Source: Lantana camara (Eukaryota > Streptophyta > Magnoliopsida > Lamiales > Verbenaceae). Taken from it: DNA of 64,000 nt. The notes beneath the pieces were generated by a model. It searched no databases. It was not told the origin of the DNA and saw only the letters and a program-made list of their open reading frames with translations. Position 1 is the stretch's first letter; every line of letters begins with the position of its first letter. The stretch spans positions 23,811,194 through 23,875,193 of the forward strand of contig CM074859.1 in assembly GCA_037501455.1 (NCBI GenBank). The letters are read 5' to 3'. The translations under genes were made by a program, and so were the position numbers. Shown here one piece after another: positions 60,010 through 64,000 of the stretch.

Positions 60010-61929
60010 ACCCAAATATAGTCTTTACAGCCCAGTATATTTCTCAACTACAGACCATACCTGGACCCAAAAGAGCCCACACATGAATAAAATAAAACTT
60101 CAAAATATTATTCACTTTTGCTTAGGAAATTATTTATTACAAATTTTCACATATTTTTTATTTATTAACTAAACCTAAAAAGTAAGAGGAAAATAAAGAC
60201 CCCAACATAAATACATTAAATCCAAGAACTCAATCATCCTTCCCTTTTTCAAGTGATTAAAAATAAAATTCAACAACAAAAAAAAAGGTGATTGACAATA
60301 AACAAATCTTTAAAAAATAAAATAAAAGAATAAACAAATGACAAACCTTCTAGATGATTAGGAAACAAGAAAACCCCCCAAACATGGGAAACTTGGTTGA
60401 TATCAAATATCAATTATTGGATAAAACCTTATAAAATGTTCCTAGGTTACCACAATTAGTTGGTACTTTTGTCTCTAATTTCTTTGTACTTTGGTCACAT
60501 TACATAATTCTAGAAAAAGAACAATGTGTCACCATCTCTAAGTTGGTTGCAATTATAGCTTCATGAGGGGTCCCAACTTTATTTTACACCAAAATTAAAG
60601 ATAAAATAAGGTTGTAGAAAGTATATTTTTGTGGAGGATGTTAGGGCAAAAGAAGATAGGTTTTGAAATTTTCTTGAGGGATATATACAAAATTTTGTCA
60701 TTAGGGACCACTTTTGGTAAAGTACAGAAGGCACACTAATTGCATGGGGTGGCCTTTTTTATTTTATTTTTTATCTTTTTGTTTATATTATTATTTGTAA
60801 GAATATATGACGTGCGGACACATTTAAAAATATAATTTTATCATGTTGGACATCAGCGGGGGCAGTAGATTTTAGAAAAATAATTGAGTATAGCTATGCA
60901 CTTGCAAGTTGTATCATAGTTAAGTTCAGAATTGAATTTAGTAATTGCAATCTTCAAAACAAATAAAATGGTGTAAAGGTCATATTGATAGTATGGGGAT
61001 AGACAAAAACTGTAATGTAAGGATATATTGTTATATAACAATATAGATACAACACAATACAAATATGGTCATATCAATATGTTGGCACGAACTTTTTTCA
61101 AAATTTTTTACATGAAAAGTATTCCATACGATATCCAACACGACAAAATAATATTTTTAAAAATGTTCGTTCATTAGAGGGCAAAAATGATCGCAAGAAC
61201 TAGGGTTAAGGGCTTCCACTTGTTGGAGTAGAAAAATGTTCGCTTATTAGAGGGAAGAAATGGGTAAGTATTTTATATTTGTAGTATATTTTAAAGAAAT
61301 TTTCTTTTCAAAAAAAAGGATCAATTAAATAATAAATCTATTATACTTGTCATATTAATTACGTATGGAATAGATTTTTTTAGTAAAAAAGGTAAATTTA
61401 TGCGGAAAGTAATAGCTAGGAACAAAATCCAATGTTTAAACCTTGGATATTTATTTTACAAATAAAAATATTATATTGAATATTTTGAGTACCATTTTGA
61501 AGCAATCATATCTCTATACATCTGTACCAAATTTATGAATATAAAGATTGTCATATGTGACCAATGACCATAGTATACATATACTATATATATATATAAA
61601 ATCAATATCAAGATCCTCTTAGATCCATGGAAAATGATATTTCACCATCATTTTAGCTTAAAATAATAATGATTTTCTAATTAGTAGGTTCCACAAACTG
61701 AAATGTACTTGCAATGTTCATTCATTGCCTTCATATGCGATGTATATAGATCTATATATGTTAAAAATACTTTATAAATTTAAATAAATACTATTCATCC
61801 CAAATAATAATAATAATAGAAGTCATATGTATTGGCCTGATACATGTCTTTCAAAAGAGGCAAAAACTTCCCCATAAATATGAATTAAATTTCCATTTTG
61901 CTCCAGATGGGAGCATCCACCGTTGACGA
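60010..61929. other. Intergenic AT-rich stretch
   Basis: No gene. GTTCRYTYATTAGAGGGMARAAATG occurs in two short versions near 61168 and 61228. The rest is low complexity with AT microsatellite traces. Confidence 0.5.
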
Positions 61930-61938
61930 TAATAATTA

Positions 61939-62313
61939 GGGAAAATTATATTTGTCTACCTTGCTAAATAGGGTAATTATAACACAATCCATCTTTATTT
62001 GAAAATTATAACTTAATTCCTAAATGTTATGAACCGTTTGTAATCACTCTATTCCGTTAGGGTTGAGTCTGTTCTTCCATTAATTTAATGAATAAAATAA
62101 CAAATTCATCCCTACAATATACACATTCAAACAAAACGGTTCCTAGGTATTACACATATAACAATGCAGTCCTTGGGGATAAAGTTCAACCCTAATAGAA
62201 TAAAGGGATCACATACGGTTCATAACAATTAGGGATTAAATTGTAATTTCCGGATAAAGATGGATAATATTGTAATTATCTTATCTAGCAGGGTAGTCAA
62301 ATGTAATTTTTCC
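61939..62313. mobile_element. Mutator-like MITE (375 bp) with long inverted repeats
   Basis: Left arm GGGAAAATTATATTTG and right arm (inverted) GGAAAAATTACATTTG continue as inverted repeats for roughly 150 bp each, so the element can fold almost completely. A perfect 9-bp duplication TAATAATTA (61930-61938 and 62314-62322) marks Mutator-type insertion. No coding capacity. Confidence 0.9.
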
Positions 62314-62806
62314 TAATAATTAATCTATTTGTTAAATTGCAGACGCCTCAAAAGGGAAACATTTTCGAACATCTAATATTTGGTTACTTAAGTACGAATT
62401 GGCATTTTTCTCTCCATTTTGGTGTAAATTAAGACATTCACAGTCCGCTTCAATAACTAATCTTCCTTGTTACATATCAAACTAAAGTATTTATATCTCA
62501 AGTAAGTGCATGAAAGAGACATAGGATATTTGCCTCAAATAATAGAAGACAGTTTAATTAAAGGGTTATGCTTCTTTATCATCATCATCATGAGTCATGA
62601 CTAAGATGCATGGTTAATGCTAACATCTGTAAGATGCCTTTGAGGTGGTCCAATATCTTCAGTTCCAGACAGCAGTATATACTGATTCAATCAAGCTTTC
62701 TGAATTCTGAGAGAGTTTAAATATACGGGCTCTTGTCTTTTGCACATCTTCATGTGCTTTTGCTTTGAAAATTATTATTTTTGGACTAATATATGATTGG
62801 TTTCCA

Positions 62807-62830
62807 CCCCCCCCCCCCCCCCCCCCCCCC
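62807..62830. repeat. Poly-C run (24 C) followed by poly-T
   Basis: Twenty-four uninterrupted C residues, then seven T. The complementary strand is an uninterrupted G tract that can form G-quadruplexes. Confidence 0.9.
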
Positions 62831-63294
62831 TTTTTTTCTCTTTCTGTTCTTTTCTCTAATTTACAAATTTATTAGTTTTTTCAAATCTTTGGAAATGCAA
62901 CAATTATTGATCAAAAAGACTTTGCATTTAAGTAGTCGGATGAAACACTTGTCCTCTCATTACAATGATTTGACTGGATTAGGTTCGGGTTAGAACACTT
63001 GCCTTGTATATAAGAATCCTTGAAAACTAAATATATATGTATATGTAACAATCTTTAATTTATCCATGATCAACATAACTTGTGCAACACCAAAGATATA
63101 ATGTGATTCAAATCGAGTCGGTCAGGTTGAGTGAGATCGATAGATAAAATGTAGAGCTGGCTATCTCAATCATAGGTATATATGTTTTTAGAAACTCAAA
63201 TGTGGGGCATGAGGTCAGTCTAGTATATATAGAGTGACGAGCAGTTAAATTACGCCGAATAATTAAGTGTCGCTAATCAAAATAAATATTACAT

Positions 63295-63320
63295 CACTAC
63301 AAGAAATATCTGTTGTATAT
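63295..63320 (+). mobile_element. Possible CACTA-type terminus
   Basis: CACTACAAGAAATATCTG matches the CACTACAAGAAA start common to plant CACTA transposons. No inverted TTCTTGTAGTG end is seen before the window ends, so this is an isolated or truncated end. Confidence 0.4.
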
Positions 63321-63828
63321 TATCAATAATGACAATAAGTATCAATCACTTCATGATAACAACTCTTATAAAAGTAAACAATTAAACTCTACAAATATCC
63401 CAATTCTCATATTTAAGAGACTCTATGCCGACACTTCATTTTAAACCCCACTTTTGTTAAAAAAACATGTTTCATTCAAGAACATAAGGTACAAGCTATT
63501 AATAATTACTTATAACTCAAACATTTTCATGAAAATTAATATATCTATAGTATGAAAACTTAATATTAGCCTAATTAGTGTATATAGGACATAGTTACAA
63601 AATCAATTAATAAACTCAGTTTGGATGTGGACCATGTGGTCCTCACATTTCAAAATTAATACGTTGCTGGAAAAATGAAGTAAATTATTGGTCCCAAGAC
63701 AGGAGTTCTTCATAGGCAACATCTAATTAGTGACTCAATCCAACTTGTTTGAAAGAGATAGGAGGGAACAACTAGATGTGACATTTCCCTCTTCAAACTA
63801 TATATATACATATATGCGCAGGGAAGGA

Positions 63829-64000
63829 GCCAGATTTTATAAGGAGAGGACGAAAATTTATAATATCAAAAATATAAATAATATTATTTTTAAGAGTTGA
63901 TGAAATTATAATTTTTTTTTTTAAAATTAAATGGGTAAATATATATTTTTTTTGGGTGGGGGGGGGGGGGGGGGGGGGGGGGTGGGAGCAAAATTCAAAA
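63829..64000 (+). mobile_element. Possible left end of a hAT-like element (cut by window edge)
   Basis: GCAGGGAAGGAGCCAGATTTTATAA-type text (split at 63819-63843) resembles the CAGGGGCGGAGCCAGA start of plant hAT elements and the 3989 element. The other end is outside the window. Confidence 0.3.
63958..63982. repeat. Poly-G run (25 G)
   Basis: Twenty-five consecutive G residues, preceded by GGGT and followed by TGGGAG. Strong G-quadruplex potential, prone to length errors in sequencing and assembly. Confidence 0.9.

Larger units (their letters stand above)
62323..64000. other. Right-hand intergenic stretch
   Basis: No gene. Holds two homopolymer runs, a CACTA-like end at 63295 and a hAT-like end at about 63829. 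The 66-codon open frame across the poly-C run (62793-62993) is a low-complexity artefact. Confidence 0.5.

Noticed and set aside
62793..62993. 66-codon open frame across the poly-C tract
   Set aside because: Proline-rich run is a translation of the homopolymer; no gene context.
1..64000. CRISPR arrays, operons, riboswitches or prokaryotic defence systems
   Set aside because: No regularly spaced repeats or bacterial gene arrangement; all genes are intron-containing plant genes.

Overview
This is plant nuclear DNA, almost certainly from a eudicot. The evidence is AT-rich intergenic sequence, short GT-AG introns, plant-specific gene families (a chromomethylase, a QALGGH-type zinc finger, a KIN-7 kinesin), plastid DNA fragments inside a nuclear intron, and a dense load of typical plant transposons. 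The gene content and some repeat ends remind me of Lamiales/asterids, but nothing here proves the species.

Layout. Five protein-coding genes can be supported: (1) the 5' part of a plant-conserved Cys-containing protein on the minus strand (93-1664, running off the left edge); (2) a complete 21-exon CMT3-type chromomethylase on the plus strand (12296-17499); (3) a two-exon C2H2 zinc-finger/EAR repressor gene on the plus strand (23763-26243); (4) a complete 23-coding-exon kinesin-7 on the minus strand (29607-37934, with an intron in the 5' UTR); (5) a complete 11-coding-exon RMC1/Mic1-domain protein on the minus strand (53936-59090, with a long 5' leader). Exon boundaries were derived by hand from the sequence. 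Every junction keeps the reading frame and every intron is GT-AG except two GC-AG introns in RMC1.

The rest is mostly mobile DNA, and several elements can be delimited to the base by target-site duplications. These are a 1,989-bp solo LTR (5251-7239, 5-bp TSD) with six G-box cores; two Mutator-like elements with 9-bp TSDs (27345-28326 and 61939-62313); two hAT-type elements of one family in opposite orientation with 8-bp TSDs (10927-11536 and 28585-29213); and a tiny SINE with an 18-bp TSD (18232-18334). Two Helitron-like elements have perfect 3' hairpins (19327-23338 and 44981-52292); the larger one is packed with decayed LINE reverse-transcriptase sequence and nested tandem duplications. 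A Ty3/gypsy integrase fragment lies at 9978-10440.

The five genes do not form a pathway. The only regulatory links visible are a canonical E2F site upstream of the chromomethylase, which fits known S-phase control of that family, and site II/CCAAT elements upstream of the RMC1 gene. I found no CRISPR, operon or bacterial-type system, and nothing that I would call a new multi-gene biological system. The most interesting observations are structural: the LINE-loaded Helitron, the paired outward-facing Helitron ends, the G-box array in the solo LTR, and the two GC-AG introns, one of which stays open in frame.
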